Source of the DNA: Oceanobacillus sp. HTM 045
GTDB taxonomy: Bacteria > Pseudomonadota > Alphaproteobacteria > Rhodobacterales > Rhodobacteraceae
Reading direction: 5' to 3'
DNA length: 64,000 nt
NCBI GenBank assembly: GCA_009733745.1
Contig: WNWL01000002.1
Coordinates: 124,001-188,000, forward strand
Positions 51,080-58,937 of the stretch are shown piece after piece. A program made the position numbers and the translations under genes. Each line of letters opens with the position of its first letter. The stretch's first letter is position 1. The notes below the pieces were generated by a model. That model had not been told where the DNA came from. It saw nothing but the letters and a program-made list of their open reading frames with translations, and ran no database searches.

Positions 51080-53146
51080 TCAGGCCCTCACGATCAGCGC
51101 GTCGAGGGCGAGGCAACCGGTCGGCAGCGCCCGGAGCGGGTTCATCTCGACCGACGAGATGTTCTCCGCGTTGGCGGCGGCAAAGAGCGAGAGCTTCGAG
51201 ATCGCCTCCGCCAGCGCGTCGAGATCGGCGGGCGGCTGCCCGCGCGCACCCTTCAGGAGCGCCGCGCCCTTCAACTCGTCGATCATCCCGCGTGCGGTTT
51301 CCACCCCGAACGGCGCGCGGCGGAACGAGACATCCTTGAGCACCTCGGTGAAGATGCCGCCAAGGCCGAACACCACCACCGGGCCGAACACCGGATCGGT
51401 GCGGGCGCCGAGGATGCACTCGACGCCACCCTCCACCATCGGCGAGACCAGCACGCCATCGAGGCGCGCATCCGGCGCGTAGGCCCGGGCACTGGCCATG
51501 ATCCGTGTGAATGCCTCCGCAGCCTTGTCGGTGGTGACCCCGAGCGCCACGCCCCCGGCCTCGGTCTTGTGGGCGATGTCCCGCGAGGCGATCTTCATCG
51601 CGACGGGGCCGGTCGTGGCAGCCACGGCCTCCTCCGCCGTGGTTGCGAGAACGTCCTCCACCACGGGCAGCCCCGCCGCCGCGAGAAGCGCCTTCGCCTC
51701 CCGCTCGCCTAGCGCGCCATCCGGCAAGACCGCAGGCGCCGGAAGCGGCGGCACCGGTGCGCGTCCCCTTGCAAAGGCTTCGCCAAACGCCATCAGCGCG
51801 GCGGCGGCGGCGACGGTGCGGGTGGCGTCTTCGAAATGCGGGAAGCCGGCCTCGTCGTACTGCTTCTCGACCTCCTCGGGCGCGAGCATGACGTGGAGGA
51901 GGAGCCGGTCCGAATAACCCGCCATCGTCTCCTTCAAATAAGCCAGCAGCGGCGCGCTCAGCACCGGAGAGCCCGCGACGGAGGTCCAGAACCCGATCAG
52001 CGCGTCATAGCCGCCCTCGTCAAGCATGGTGCGCAAAAAGCGGGGAATCAGCGACAGGTCGTTGAAGAACTGCGCCGTCACGTCCACCGGGTTGCGCGGC
52101 GCGGCGAAGGGGAGTTGCGCCTTGAGTTCCGCCTGCGCCGCCTCCGGCATCGGTGCGACGTCGAGGCCCGCGTCCTCCGCCGCGTCGGCGATCAGGACGC
52201 CTGCGCCGCCGGAGATCGTCACCACGCCGAGCCGTTTGCCCGCCGGGTAGATCCGCGGCCGGCAGGCATAGGCGATGTCGAGCATTTCCTCGGTAGACCG
52301 CGCCCGCCACGCCCCGTGCTGACGCAGCACCGCGTCGTAGACCTCGTCCTCCCCCGCCAGCGAGGCGGTGTGCGATGACGCCGCCGCCGCACCCACCTCG
52401 GACCGGCCGACCTTCATGAAGATCACCGGGGTCCGGTTCGCCCGCGCGGTCTCCAGCGCCTCGACGAGCAGGGGGCCGTCCTTGATGCTCTCGGCATAGG
52501 CCATGATCGTGTGCACGTCGTCGCGCTCGGCCAGAAGGCGCACCGCCTCGGCGACGTTCACGTCGGCCTCGTTGCCGGTGGTCAGCCAATAGCGGATGCC
52601 GAGCCCGCGCAGGTGCGAGGCGAAGTAGATGTGGCTCCCGTATGCCCCCGACTGGCTCGCGATGGAAATGCCACCGGGCGTCGGCGTCGCGCGGTCGATG
52701 GTCGAGGTGAAGGTCGGATAGAAGTTCAGCGCCGAATTGAAGGCGCCGAGGCAGTTCGGCCCGATGACCCGCACCCCGGTCTCGCGGGCGATGCGGGTCA
52801 GCTCGTCCTGCATCGCGATGCCGTCGCCGCCAGTCTCCGCGAAGCCGGAGGAGAACACCATCACCGCCTTGGCCCCCTTTGTGGCGGCGAGGCGCACCTG
52901 GTCGGCGACCAGGGGGGCGGGGACGGCGACGAGCACGAAGTCCACGTCGCCCGGCACGTCCGACAGCGAAGGGTAGGCCGGCAGTCCCTGCACCCGGTCA
53001 CGCTTCGGGTTGACCGGGTAGATCGCGCCCTCGAATTTCTGGTTGATCAGGTTCGAGATCGGCCGTCCGCCGATCCGGGTCGGGTCGTCCGAAGCACCGA
53101 CCAGCGCGAAGCTCTTCGGGGCGAGCAGGTCGTCGAGCGTCGTCAT
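51080..53146 (-). CDS. ADP-forming acyl-CoA synthetase (acetate-CoA ligase family)
   Basis: A 688-residue fused alpha-beta enzyme that couples CoA-ester formation to ATP with ADP release, through a phospho-histidine. Domains: CoA-binding Rossmann (1-130, FALVGASDDPTRIGGRPISN), succinyl-CoA-ligase-like flavodoxin domains (about 150-450) with the active-site His H259 in ASSHTASLAGEDE, and a C-terminal ATP-grasp domain (from about 475) with SRDIAHKTEAGGV. It overlaps the 3HCDH gene by 4 bases (ATGA) and has no clear ribosome site of its own. It would activate the acid that feeds the following dehydrogenases. Confidence 0.92.
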   Translation of the reverse strand: MTTLDDLLAPKSFALVGASDDPTRIGGRPISNLINQKFEGAIYPVNPKRDRVQGLPAYPSLSDVPGDVDFVLVAVPAPLVADQVRLAATKGAKAVMVFSSGFAETGGDGIAMQDELTRIARETGVRVIGPNCLGAFNSALNFYPTFTSTIDRATPTPGGISIASQSGAYGSHIYFASHLRGLGIRYWLTTGNEADVNVAEAVRLLAERDDVHTIMAYAESIKDGPLLVEALETARANRTPVIFMKVGRSEVGAAAASSHTASLAGEDEVYDAVLRQHGAWRARSTEEMLDIAYACRPRIYPAGKRLGVVTISGGAGVLIADAAEDAGLDVAPMPEAAQAELKAQLPFAAPRNPVDVTAQFFNDLSLIPRFLRTMLDEGGYDALIGFWTSVAGSPVLSAPLLAYLKETMAGYSDRLLLHVMLAPEEVEKQYDEAGFPHFEDATRTVAAAAALMAFGEAFARGRAPVPPLPAPAVLPDGALGEREAKALLAAAGLPVVEDVLATTAEEAVAATTGPVAMKIASRDIAHKTEAGGVALGVTTDKAAEAFTRIMASARAYAPDARLDGVLVSPMVEGGVECILGARTDPVFGPVVVFGLGGIFTEVLKDVSFRRAPFGVETARGMIDELKGAALLKGARGQPPADLDALAEAISKLSLFAAANAENISSVEMNPLRALPTGCLALDALIVRA

Positions 53147-54651
53147 GCGGGCGTCGCCACGGGCAGGCCGAGCAGCGCACGGCGACGGAGCCAGGGCGTC
53201 GGGCGGTAGCGGTCGTCGCCGGTGACGTCCTGTAGCGAGGAGAGGATATCCAGCGTCTCCCGCGCGCCGATCCGTTCCGCCAGTTCCAGCGGCCCCGCCG
53301 GGTAGTTGAGGCCGAGCTTCATGGCGAGGTCGATATCCTCCGGGCTCGCCAGCCCGATCTCGGCCATGTAGCACCCCAGGTTCGCGATCATCGCCGCGAT
53401 GCGCGGGCCGACGAATCCGGGGCTGTCCTTGATCGCCGTGACCTTGCGGCCCGAAGCGATCACCGCCGCGGCGACCGCATCAAGGCAGGCCGGGTCCGCG
53501 CCGGGCGCGGTCATCAGGGTCACGCGCGCCGTCGTATCGGAGGCAAGGTCGACACAGACCAGTCGCGCCGCATCGGCCCCCGCGTCAAGCGCGGTCATCG
53601 TCGCATCCGGCCCCGTCGGCGCGGCCAAAAGCAGCGCGGTGCCGTCATCCGCCACCACCTCGATCCCGAGCGTATCGCAGAAGCCGACCAGCGCCGGGTT
53701 CTCGGCATCGAGGATCGCAACCCGTTTCGCGGGCGCGCAGTCCGGCGCGTGGTCCGGCGAGGGCACGTCCACCACCGCGCCGCCCTCGTAACGGTACCAG
53801 CCCTGCCCGGTCTTGCGCCCCAGCATCCCCGCCTCGAACATCGCCCGGTGATTGGGCGAGGTGCGGATGCGGGGGTCGAGCATGTAGCCGTCGTGGACGA
53901 TCTGGCTGACCGGATAGTTCACGTCGATGCCGGTCAGGTCCATCAGCTCGAACGGCCCCATCCGGAAGCCCCAGCCCTCGCGCATGATGGCGTCGATCTG
54001 CGACGGCGTCGCGATCTGTTCATGCACGATCCGCAGCGCCTCGGTCGTGAATGCCCTGCCGCCGAGGTTGACGAGGAAGCCCGGGCTATCCTTCACCACC
54101 ACCGGCGTGCGGCCCATGCGCTTGCCAAGCGCGGCAAGGGCCTCGACTGCCTCCGGCGAGGTCTCCGCCGCCCTGATCACCTCCACCAGCCGCATCAGCG
54201 GAACTGGGTTGAAGAAATGCAGTCCGGCGATCCGCCCGCGGTGCTGCATCCCCCGCGCCAGCGACGCGATGGGGATGGAAGAGGTGTTGGAGGCGATCAG
54301 GCACGCCGGCGAGACCGCCGCCTCGATCTCGGCGAACACGGCCCGCTTGGCGTCGAGATCCTCGACGATGGCCTCGACCACCGCGTCGCAGAGAGCCAGG
54401 TCGGCGGCGGAGGTCGCCACCTCGACGAGCGCCGACGCGGCAGCCGCCTCGTCCGCCGTCATGCGCCCCTTCTCGGCCAGCCGAGCGAAGCGCCCGGCAA
54501 TGGCCTCCCGCGCCGCCTCGGCCGCGCCGGGGCGAGAGTCGAGCAGCAATGTGCGCATTCCGCCCGCGGCGGAGACCTGGGCGATGCCCTGCCCCATCGC
54601 GCCGGCACCGACCACGCCTACAGCGTAGTCTCCCGCGTCCGCAGGCTTCAT
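53143..54651 (-). CDS. 3-Hydroxyacyl-CoA dehydrogenase, PaaH type
   Basis: A 502-residue NAD-dependent dehydrogenase. It has an N-terminal Rossmann domain (VGVVGAGAMGQGIAQVSAAGG, about 11-31), the catalytic-region HFFNPVPLMRLVEVI and a first C-terminal domain (PGFLVNLGGRAFTTEALRI). A further NAD-like segment and a second C-terminal domain follow (DSPGFVGPRIAAMIANLGCY, LNYPAGPLELAERIGA). This double arrangement and length fit PaaH of the phenylacetate pathway. The start at 54651 has the ribosome site AGGGAGGAC. It is the first gene of the long minus-strand operon, divergent from the enoyl-CoA hydratase gene. Confidence 0.93.
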   Translation of the reverse strand: MKPADAGDYAVGVVGAGAMGQGIAQVSAAGGMRTLLLDSRPGAAEAAREAIAGRFARLAEKGRMTADEAAAASALVEVATSAADLALCDAVVEAIVEDLDAKRAVFAEIEAAVSPACLIASNTSSIPIASLARGMQHRGRIAGLHFFNPVPLMRLVEVIRAAETSPEAVEALAALGKRMGRTPVVVKDSPGFLVNLGGRAFTTEALRIVHEQIATPSQIDAIMREGWGFRMGPFELMDLTGIDVNYPVSQIVHDGYMLDPRIRTSPNHRAMFEAGMLGRKTGQGWYRYEGGAVVDVPSPDHAPDCAPAKRVAILDAENPALVGFCDTLGIEVVADDGTALLLAAPTGPDATMTALDAGADAARLVCVDLASDTTARVTLMTAPGADPACLDAVAAAVIASGRKVTAIKDSPGFVGPRIAAMIANLGCYMAEIGLASPEDIDLAMKLGLNYPAGPLELAERIGARETLDILSSLQDVTGDDRYRPTPWLRRRALLGLPVATPA

Positions 54652-54755
54652 GTGTCCTCCCTGACCGGTTGTTTTGGGGTTTCCCGGTTCACCGCAATTG
54701 ATAGCATCGCCCGCCACATAGGAAAGCCCAAAAGGGCACAAGGGGAGGATGGCGC

Positions 54756-55532
54756 GTGGCGGACGAACTGGTACTTCTGGAGAAACGCGATACGGGCGTC
54801 GCGCTGGTGACCCTGAACCGGCCGGACGCGCTCAACGCCATGAACATGGCGCTGCGCAAGGCGCTGGCCGAGACCTTCCTCTCGCTGCACGACGACCCGG
54901 ACGTGCGCTGCATCGTCCTGACCGGAGACGAGAAGGCCTTCGTCGCCGGGGCAGACCTCAAGGAGTTTCTCGACCTCGACGCCATCCAGCTCATGAAACG
55001 CCGCTCCGAGCGGTACTGGAACGCCGTTGCGGCCACTCCGCAGCCGGTGATCGCCGCAGTCCGGGGCTATGCCTTCGGCGGCGGGCTGGAACTTGCGATG
55101 GCCTGCGACATCCTGGTCGTCGGCGAGGAGGCACAGCTCGGCCAGCCCGAGATCCGCGTCGGCATCATGCCGGGCGCGGGCGGCACGCAGCGGCTGACGC
55201 GCGCGGTTGGCAAGTACAAGGCGATGAAAATGTGCCTCACCGGCAAGCCGGTCACGGGCCGCGAAGCCTACGAGATGGGGCTCGCCTCCGAGGTCGTGCC
55301 GGACGCGGAGGTGCTGGAGACGGCGCTCAAGATGGCCGAGACCATCGCTCGCCAGCCGCCGCTCTCGGCGCAGGCAATCAAGGAATGCATCCTCGCCGGC
55401 CAGGACGCGGCGCTCGCCTCCGGCATCCTGATGGAGCGGAAGGCGTTCCAGCTTCTCTTCGCGTCGGAGGATCGGGTCGAGGGCATGACCGCCTTCGCCG
55501 AGAAGCGCCGCCCGGCGTTCAGGGGCGAGTGA
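54756..55532 (+). CDS. Enoyl-CoA hydratase
   Basis: A 258-residue crotonase. It hydrates trans-2-enoyl-CoA to 3-hydroxyacyl-CoA. The two catalytic glutamates are present: E112 (AFGGGLELAMACD) and E132 (GQPEIRVGIMPGAGGTQRL), with oxyanion-hole residues in AFVAGADLKE. The start is GTG, supported by AGGGGAGGA six bases upstream. It is the divergent partner of the PaaH-type dehydrogenase across a 104-bp promoter region, so the hydratase and dehydrogenase probably work in sequence. It overlaps the next gene by one base. Confidence 0.95.
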   Translation: MADELVLLEKRDTGVALVTLNRPDALNAMNMALRKALAETFLSLHDDPDVRCIVLTGDEKAFVAGADLKEFLDLDAIQLMKRRSERYWNAVAATPQPVIAAVRGYAFGGGLELAMACDILVVGEEAQLGQPEIRVGIMPGAGGTQRLTRAVGKYKAMKMCLTGKPVTGREAYEMGLASEVVPDAEVLETALKMAETIARQPPLSAQAIKECILAGQDAALASGILMERKAFQLLFASEDRVEGMTAFAEKRRPAFRGE

Positions 55533-55927
55533 TGTTCAGCCACGTCTCGCTCGGCGTCACCGATTTCGACCGCGCGCTGCGGTTCTACCGTGGCGTGCTC
55601 GGGCGGCTCGGCATCGAGGAGCGGTTCTGCGAGCCGGACGTGCCCTGGGCAGGGTGGCAGCCGGCGGGGGGCGGACGGCCGTTCTTCTTCATCGTGCACC
55701 CGCTGGACGGGAAGCCGATGTCCGTCGGCAACGGCCAGATGACAGCCTTCCTCGCCTCGGACCGGAAGGCGGTGCGGGACGCACATGCGCGCGCGCTTGA
55801 TCTCGGCGGGTCGGACGAGGGCGAGCCGGGCCTCCGCCCGCACTATCACGCCTACTATTTCGGCGCGTATTTCCGCGACCCGGACGGCAACAAGCTCTGC
55901 GTCGTCTGCCACGACCCGGAAGGGTGA
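55532..55927 (+). CDS. VOC/glyoxalase family protein
   Basis: A 131-residue vicinal-oxygen-chelate protein with the beta-alpha-beta-beta-beta repeat. The first metal-site His is H4 (FSHVSLGVTDFDRALRFYRG) and a second is within LRPHYHAYYFGAYFRDPDGNK. At the end of the fold the common metal Glu (GNKIE) is replaced by Cys (GNKLC), so metal binding may differ. Start overlaps the hydratase stop (TGATG). Possibly an isomerase, lyase or small-molecule binding protein of the same pathway; function unassigned. Confidence 0.82.
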   Translation: MFSHVSLGVTDFDRALRFYRGVLGRLGIEERFCEPDVPWAGWQPAGGGRPFFFIVHPLDGKPMSVGNGQMTAFLASDRKAVRDAHARALDLGGSDEGEPGLRPHYHAYYFGAYFRDPDGNKLCVVCHDPEG

Positions 55928-55934
55928 GGCGGCA

Positions 55935-57581
55935 TCAGGCCTCGCCGCGCAGCTTCGTGATCGTCGTGGTCGCCGCGATGGCCTCCAGGCTGGCCTGCAC
56001 ATGCATCACCGCCGGGCCGTCATGGGCCAGCAGTTCGGCGCAGGCATCGGCGACCTCTTCGGGACTTTCCACCCGGATGCCGAGCGCCCCGAAGGAGCGC
56101 CCCCACGACGCGAAGCAGGGATTCGCCAGGTCGGTTCCGGAGACGCGGCCCGGGTGGTCGCGCTCCTGGTGCAGCCGGATCGTGCCGTAGGAGCCATTGG
56201 CCGAGACGATGATCTTCGGCTTCGCGCCCTTGGCCACGGCTGTTGCCAGTTCGCTGCCGGTCATCAGCGCCCCGCCGTCGCCGGTGAAGCCGAGCACGCA
56301 CCGGCCGGGGTTCCGGAGCGAGGCGGCAACCGCGCCCGGCACGCCGAGGCCCATCGCGCCGCCGGAGGCACCGATGGCCTGTTGCGTGCCGTCCCACGGC
56401 CAGACCCGGTGAATCCAGCTCGAGAAGTTGCCCGCATCCATCGTCAGGATCGTGTCGTGCGGCGCGGTGCGGGCGAGTTCGGCAACGACTGCGCCAAACT
56501 CGACCCCGTCGGCGCGGGCCTCCGGCGTGTAGCCAGGCGTGGCGATGGCATGTAGTTCCGCTGCCCATCCCGCGCGCTCGGGCACCTCGGGCAAGTTGAT
56601 CTCCGCCAGCATCTCGATGAACCCGGCCGGGTCGCAGGAGAGGCCGAGCGTGGGGCGGAAGACGCGGCCGATCACCTCCGGGTCCGGCCAGACATGGATC
56701 AGCGGCTGCGCGGGCTCCGGGGCGCTCGGGAAGTTGTAGCCCTGGCTCGGCGTGTCGCCGATCCGCGTGCCGACCGCGAGCACGAGATCGGCGCGCGAGA
56801 GTGCCTCGACCTGCGGCTTCGGGATCTTGAAGCCCAGATGCCCGGCATAGAGCGGCGAGGCGTTGTCGAAGATTTCCTGGTGCTTGAAGGTCAGCACCAC
56901 AGGCAGCCCGTGCGTCTCGGCCGCGCGGGCGAGCGCCGCCCTGCCCCGCGCGTCGTCCAGCGCGCCGCCCGCGATCAGGAGCGGGCGTTTAGCCTCGCCG
57001 AGCAGCGCCGCGGCCTTCGCGACCAGCCCGGGCGCGGGGAGAGAGACGGCGGGATCAACCGGCGCAATCACCTGCGCTGCGGTGTCATCGGCCAGCATGT
57101 CCTCCGGCAGCGCGATCACCACCGGGCCCGGCGTGCCGGACCGGGCGGCGTGGAAGGCGCGGGCAATCGTCTCCGGCAGGCGGCCGGCATCGTTCACCTC
57201 CGCCACCATCTTGGCCATCGAGCCCAGGAAGGCGGCGTAGTCCACCTCCTGGAACGCGCCGCGCCCACGCTCGTGCCGCGCAACCTGCCCGACCAGCAGC
57301 ACAAGCGGCAAGGCATCCTGCTGTGCGAGATGCACGGCAATCGAGGCGTTGGTGGCGCCGGGGCCACGGCTCACGGCGACGACGCCGGGCCGGCGGGTCA
57401 GCCGGGCGTCTGCCACGCCCATCAGCCCCGCGCCGCCCTCGTGCCGGCAAACGACGAGATCGATGGCAGGCCGGTCGGCCAGCGCATCGAGGAGCGACAG
57501 GTAACTCTCGCCCGGCACGCAGAAGATCCGGTCCACCCCATGCGCCGCAAGGCACTCCGCCAACAGGTCCGCCGCTCGCAT
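55935..57581 (-). CDS. Thiamine diphosphate enzyme, acetolactate synthase-like
   Basis: A 548-residue ThDP-dependent enzyme with the three-domain POX/ALS plan. The catalytic Glu is E48 in CRHEGGAGLMGVADA, the ThDP/metal motif is GDGGALMTG...SANGSYG, and the N-terminal domain has GVDRIFCVPGESYLSLLDAL. Acetolactate synthase, benzoylformate-type decarboxylase or an aldehyde-ligating lyase are all possible; no ilvN-type subunit is adjacent and true ilvB normally is with one, so a catabolic or carboligase role is favoured. The start at 57581 has the ribosome site CGGGAGGGAC. Transcribed convergent to the VOC gene and divergent from the TAXI gene, across a promoter with a tandem 17-bp repeat. Confidence 0.88.
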   Translation of the reverse strand: MRAADLLAECLAAHGVDRIFCVPGESYLSLLDALADRPAIDLVVCRHEGGAGLMGVADARLTRRPGVVAVSRGPGATNASIAVHLAQQDALPLVLLVGQVARHERGRGAFQEVDYAAFLGSMAKMVAEVNDAGRLPETIARAFHAARSGTPGPVVIALPEDMLADDTAAQVIAPVDPAVSLPAPGLVAKAAALLGEAKRPLLIAGGALDDARGRAALARAAETHGLPVVLTFKHQEIFDNASPLYAGHLGFKIPKPQVEALSRADLVLAVGTRIGDTPSQGYNFPSAPEPAQPLIHVWPDPEVIGRVFRPTLGLSCDPAGFIEMLAEINLPEVPERAGWAAELHAIATPGYTPEARADGVEFGAVVAELARTAPHDTILTMDAGNFSSWIHRVWPWDGTQQAIGASGGAMGLGVPGAVAASLRNPGRCVLGFTGDGGALMTGSELATAVAKGAKPKIIVSANGSYGTIRLHQERDHPGRVSGTDLANPCFASWGRSFGALGIRVESPEEVADACAELLAHDGPAVMHVQASLEAIAATTTITKLRGEA

Positions 57582-57596
57582 TTTGGTCCCTCCCGA

Positions 57597-57635
57597 GGAT
57601 CGTTGTCCGTTCGCTGGTGGATCATTGACCGTTCG
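57597..57635. promoter_or_regulatory. Tandem 17-bp operator-like repeat
   Basis: GGATCGTTGTCCGTTCG (57597-57613) and GGATCATTGACCGTTCG (57619-57635) match at 15 of 17 positions with a 22-bp period, two helical turns. They lie in the 140-bp gap between the divergent ThDP-enzyme and TAXI genes, close to the ThDP-gene start, and look like paired regulator sites. Confidence 0.5.
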
Positions 57636-57721
57636 GCGCCGATCATGGAAGGTGAACCTCACGTCCGGTCAACAAGGACAAGCTGGCCAACGCGCCAGCA
57701 CGCAACCAGGGAGGAATCCAC

Positions 57722-58888
57722 ATGCGCCGCACAGGCATTGCAGCCGTGCTCGCGAGCACGGCTATCGCCTTCACTGCACACGCCGCCGATATCGAGCTTC
57801 CGGGCCAGATCGCCTGGACCGCCTACGACACCGGTTCGGCCGGCTACAACCAGTCCGTCGCCATCGGTGCGGCGCTGAAGAACAATCTCGGCGTGGACCT
57901 GCGGGTCCTGCCCGGCAAGAACGACATCGCCCGCACCGAGCCGCTGCGGCAGGGTCGGGTGCAGTTCTCCGCCACGGGCGTGGGCGGCTCGTTCATGGCG
58001 CAGGAAGGCGTGTTCGAGTTCGGCGCCGAGAACTGGGGGCCGCAGCCGATCCGGGTGCTGCTGGCCAACAACGGCGGCGCGGTCGGCCTCGCGATGGGCG
58101 TGGCCGCTGAGGTCTGCGAGGACGTCGGCAAGCCGGGCTGCGAGGGCTTCGAGTATTCCGACCTCAAGGGCCGGCGCATCGCCATCGTAAAGGGCGCCCC
58201 GGCGCTTAACGTCAACAACGAGGCCTATCTCGCCTATGGCGGCCTGACCTGGGACGATGTCGAGATCGTCGAGTTCGGCGGCTTCGGCGCGAGCTGGGAC
58301 GGGCTGATCGCCGGCGAGGTGGACGGGGTGTTCGCCTCGACCAACTCGGGCAAGGCCTATGAGGCCGCGACGGGCCCGCGCGGGCTCTACTGGCCGCCGA
58401 TCGACCCGGACGATGCAGAGGCGCTCGCGCGGATGCGCGACGTGGCGCCGTTCTTCCAGGCGATGACCGCAACGGTCGGCGCCACCATCGACGGCACCGA
58501 CGGCGCACCGACCGCCGGTTATGCATACCCGGTGCTGACCGCGATGGCCGACCAGGACCCCGACCTCGTCTACAACATGACGCGGGCGATGGTTGAGTAC
58601 TTCGCCGACTACGACGGCAACGCGCCGGGCATCGGCGGCTGGTCGAAGGACAAGCAGAACTTCCAGTGGGTGGTGCCCTACCACGAGGGCGCGATTCGCT
58701 ACTGGGAGGAAGCCGGTCTCTGGTCCGCCGAGGCGCAGGCCCACAACGACATGCTCGTCGCCCGGCAGGCCGCGCTCCAGGCCGCCTGGGAGGAGCTGAT
58801 GGCCGCCGGGCCGGATGACTGGGAATCCGCCTGGGCCGAGAAGCGCCGCGAGGCGCTGGAGGCCGGCGGCTTCGCAGTCGTGTTCTGA
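57722..58888 (+). CDS. TAXI-type TRAP transporter binding protein
   Basis: A 388-residue periplasmic receptor of the TAXI family (TRAP-associated extracytoplasmic immunogenic protein). Signal peptide MRRTGIAAVLASTAIAFTAHA, cleaved after about residue 21. The mature N-terminus IAWTAYDTGSAGYNQSVAIGAALK and the segment LRQGRVQFSATGVGGSFMAQEG match the family ligand-binding fold. TAXI receptors feed fused 4TM/12TM permeases such as the one encoded next. Ligands of the family are organic acids or amino acids; this one is unknown but probably feeds the surrounding CoA-ester pathway. Confidence 0.93.
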   Translation: MRRTGIAAVLASTAIAFTAHAADIELPGQIAWTAYDTGSAGYNQSVAIGAALKNNLGVDLRVLPGKNDIARTEPLRQGRVQFSATGVGGSFMAQEGVFEFGAENWGPQPIRVLLANNGGAVGLAMGVAAEVCEDVGKPGCEGFEYSDLKGRRIAIVKGAPALNVNNEAYLAYGGLTWDDVEIVEFGGFGASWDGLIAGEVDGVFASTNSGKAYEAATGPRGLYWPPIDPDDAEALARMRDVAPFFQAMTATVGATIDGTDGAPTAGYAYPVLTAMADQDPDLVYNMTRAMVEYFADYDGNAPGIGGWSKDKQNFQWVVPYHEGAIRYWEEAGLWSAEAQAHNDMLVARQAALQAAWEELMAAGPDDWESAWAEKRREALEAGGFAVVF

Positions 58889-58937
58889 GCGAGGCCGCAG
58901 GGGTCGGGCCAGGCCGGTCCGCCCCCTGCGACCCAAG

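Noticed and set aside
55935-57581. Calling the ThDP enzyme IlvB (biosynthetic acetolactate synthase)
   Set aside because: No regulatory subunit or other branched-chain amino acid genes are adjacent, and the context is catabolic; the specific reaction cannot be assigned.
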